Under the pieces are notes generated by a model, which had not been told where the DNA came from, made no database searches, and saw only the letters and a list, made by a program, of their open reading frames with translations. Made by a program: the position numbers and the translations under genes. Of a stretch of 64,000 nt of DNA, positions 61,701-64,000 are shown piece after piece (position 1 is the first letter of the stretch; the number at the start of each line of letters is the position of its first letter). The DNA comes from Viola odorata (lineage: Eukaryota > Streptophyta > Magnoliopsida > Malpighiales > Violaceae), in the NCBI GenBank assembly GCA_963691705.1, contig OY829543.1, forward strand, positions 48,030,564-48,094,563. The letters run 5' to 3'.

Positions 61701-63844
61701 GCATGCAGTTTAATGCTCAAAGCCCATCAGTATCTACTCAAGCTAATCTTGGACTTGGAGTTCAGGCAACTGGTCTTAATAATGTTACACCTCCCAACTT
61801 ACAGCAGCCAAATTCCACCCATCAAGCATCTAATCAACAAGTTTTGATGTTGAGCAGTACAAAAGATGCTGGTATCTATCATTTTAGCTATCATGTTGTA
61901 ACAATATAATTATGTGGGCTTAGGTTAATTTCTGAATGTATCATACAGATACCAGCCATCCCAAAGTAGAGGAGCAGCAGCAACTGCAGAATTTACCTGA
62001 TGATGCAACTCCAGAATCTGTTTCAACACCTGGGCTGGTAAAAAGTCTTCTGAATGAGGATGAATTGAAGGCTCCCTACACAACTGATGCTGCTGTAAGT
62101 AGAGTAACTCTTGAAAGCGTATTCTGCATTATGAGTTTTCTTTGAGCATTTTGCTTTGAAGAGTTTTTATACATTCTAACTGCAATATACTAAGTAAACC
62201 TGTTCAGGATTTTATCTAATATTAATTTACTTTGCTCACTTTCGAAAAGCACTCTGCTGTAGCTTTCTTGTGATTGGGTCCTCTAGTACCACAAGGATCC
62301 TTGGTTCTATTTGAATTCCTACTCAGTACCTTAATTTTTATTCTGTGATCTTTTAAACGCTTGAATCTTTTGTCAATGAGGGGAGCATGTTAGAGCACGT
62401 GTTATGGAGAATTATTCCTGGTGCTACTTTTCTGAACTGCTATCTAGATGGTACATCACATCGGATTTCACTTTGTAAATTAATCGTAGACGTTATCTTA
62501 CACCAGGTCTACCTATGATGTATCGCGTACCAATTTTTTGAATTTGCTATACATTTGACTGTCTTGTCTTTTACGAATTTCATTGTTTCTGTAAAGCAGT
62601 AACCAGTTGGAAAATAACGTCAGCGTTCAAGGCGGTGTGATCTAAGTTGCTTAAAATGCTCTTTTGTTGCAGGTTGGAGCATCTAACTCGTTGACAGATG
62701 CTGTACAAGTGCCAAGAGATATAGATCTCTCTCCTGGACAACCCATACAATCCAATCAACCTCCTAGTGGCCTTGGTGTTATTGGCCGTAGAAGTGTCTC
62801 TGACCTTGGTGCCATTGGTGATAGTCTCAGTGCATCTGCTTTGAATTCAGGGGCAATGCATGATCAGTTGTTTAATTTGCAGATGCTTGAGGCTGCATAT
62901 CACAGACTGCCCCAACCCAAAGATTCGGAACGTGCTAGGAGCTATACTCCAGTATGAATACCCTTTTTTTCCTCTGTGCAGCACGTTAGAATGAGAAATG
63001 GAGTTCATGGGTAATCATTTTCACTTGTCTGTCTTTTCAGAGACATCCTGCAGCTACACCTCCTAGCTATCCTCAAGTTCAGGCACCTATAGTAAATAAT
63101 CCTGCATTCTGGGAACGACTAACCCATGATAATTATGGCACTGACACCTTGTTTTTCGCATTTTACTACCAGCAGGTAATATGGCATGTCCCACCATTAA
63201 TGCAATTTCTCTTTCAGGTGTTCTATATGAGCTTCTTGTCAACCCAGTTAGTCTCCACTGTCTGCAGGATACTTATCAGCAATATTTGGCTGCAAAAGAG
63301 CTGAAGAAGCAATCATGGAGATATCACAGAAAGTACAACACCTGGTTCCAACGGCATGAGGAGCCAAAAGTTGCGACCGACGAATATGAACAGGGGACGT
63401 ATGTGTACTTCGATTTCCATATTGCTAGTGATGACCGCCAAGGATGGTATGGTGATTGTAGTTTTAACCATGCGTATGCTATCAAATTTGTGACTATATA
63501 TGGATGCATGCGTAGGTTTTTGTTGTTGTTTTCTTTCTTCTCAAGACCAGACCTGCATGTTCCAGTATTTTCATCTGCAGCATGGTTACATATTTCCATT
63601 TGTTTTTGGTAGTTAGGATAAAATAGCTAAAAGGTGTTTGTAACTTTCAAGCTAAGTTTTGAAGTATGGTTCCAAACCAAAGCATCAATTTGTGTACAGT
63701 ATTATATTCTGACTAAGAAATGAATCTATACCTGTTGTTCTCATGTCTCTCCCCTTTTCCCCCTTTTATCTGTTCAGGTGCCAAAGAATCAAGACCGAGT
63801 TCACTTTTGAGTATAACTATCTTGAAGATGAGCTTATTGTCTAG
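55772..63844 (+). CDS. NOT3: CCR4-NOT transcription complex subunit 3 (NOT3), 16 exons
   Basis: NOT3 is a scaffold subunit of the cytoplasmic and nuclear CCR4-NOT deadenylase complex, which shortens mRNA tails and affects transcription. Exons are 55772-55864, 55991-56122, 56730-56867, 57523-57573, 58446-58535, 58618-58764, 58967-59077, 59232-59288, 59603-60334, 61287-61454, 61709-61871, 61949-62094, 62673-62951, 63041-63175, 63268-63446 and 63778-63844 (2688 nt, 895 residues, in frame throughout). The N-terminal coiled-coil Not3 domain covers about 1-240, from [19 protein letters not shown] to [12 protein letters not shown]. The middle (274-760) is Ser/Pro/Gln-rich linker. The C-terminal NOT2/3/5 box is about 775-895 ([52 protein letters not shown]) and ends EDELIV. 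Intron 7 begins with GC (AAG|GCAAGT), the rest with GT. Exon 9 alone supplies 244 codons. The large intron 9 carries a SINE-like insertion. Confidence 0.95.
60511..60695 (+). mobile_element. tRNA-derived SINE-like insertion in NOT3 intron 9
   Basis: It begins TAGGGTTTGTTTGGTTGGTAAGG (A-box-like TGGTTGGTAAGG), then a B-box-like GGTTTGAATCGAACC at 60559-60573, and ends with TTTTTGTAACAAAA after a C/G-rich stretch typical of SINE bodies. It is in sense orientation to NOT3 and far from splice sites. No target duplication was identified. Confidence 0.55.
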
Positions 63845-64000
63845 AAGACGTGCAGTGCCACAGCTGTTCAGAGTCCTGACTACTGGTTTGTGCTGTTACA
63901 AAGTAATACTTGTTGATTTCTCGAAAGTTAGAATTTAGTTGAATAGGCTAGCATTGTTGTATAAACTTGGCCTTAATCTTGTTAGGATTGTTTAGAATTG
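63845..64000 (+). other. NOT3 3' UTR
   Basis: Follows the NOT3 stop codon. T-rich with no other reading frame; the window ends inside it. Confidence 0.6.

Overview
This window looks like nuclear DNA of a flowering plant, most likely a eudicot. It is AT-rich, its genes carry many short introns, and the proteins are plant types: alpha-expansin, BAHD acyltransferase, MYB-CC factor, cytosolic pyruvate kinase, NB-ARC/LRR remnant. Species and chromosome cannot be read from the sequence. I found no bacterial-style operon, CRISPR array, rRNA or convincing tRNA gene.

Six genes can be modelled exon by exon with an uninterrupted reading frame. They are choline-phosphate cytidylyltransferase (minus, 2962-5896, 8 exons, 298 aa), an alpha-expansin (plus, 10190-11106, 3 exons, 247 aa), a BAHD acyltransferase (minus, 14515-18560, 2 exons, 469 aa, LINE in its intron), cytosolic pyruvate kinase (minus, 22414-24715, 3 exons, 505 aa), a MYR1/MYR2-type MYB-CC transcription factor (plus, 50113-51844, 6 coding exons, 403 aa) and CCR4-NOT subunit NOT3 (plus, 55772-63844, 16 exons, 895 aa). 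They are unrelated neighbours: lipid synthesis, wall loosening, specialised acylation, glycolysis, transcription and mRNA turnover. Decayed loci include an NB-ARC/LRR resistance-gene remnant near 20200-20700, a glucosidase II beta-like remnant near 26731-27689, and exon-like sequence at 20900-21950 that I could not name.

The rest is mostly transposon-derived. The centrepiece is a nest at about 30853-45020. An old minus-strand LINE is split into three pieces by two Ty1/copia elements. Copia-1 (32360-38802) has 137-bp LTRs and target duplication GCCTC, and it was itself hit by a 1.5-kb LTR-type element (34328-35848, duplication AGTAC). Copia-2 (39706-44397) has LTRs of about 215 bp and duplication TAGTG. 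A diverged relative of the 1.5-kb element lies at 52376-53841. Other insertions are a LINE 3' fragment with a 13-bp duplication inside the BAHD intron, a tiny LINE tail at 13839-13984, two long-armed foldback elements (19123-20072, and 30171-30796 with a 9-bp duplication), several MITE-like hairpins and SINE-like pieces, one of them in a NOT3 intron.

I found no new biological system. The points most worth checking are two introns that appear to start with GC instead of GT (in the cytidylyltransferase and NOT3 genes), the order of insertions in the nest, the tandem copy of the pyruvate kinase C-terminus just past its stop codon, and two possible non-coding transcription units (about 11600-12301 minus and 47754-48290 plus).
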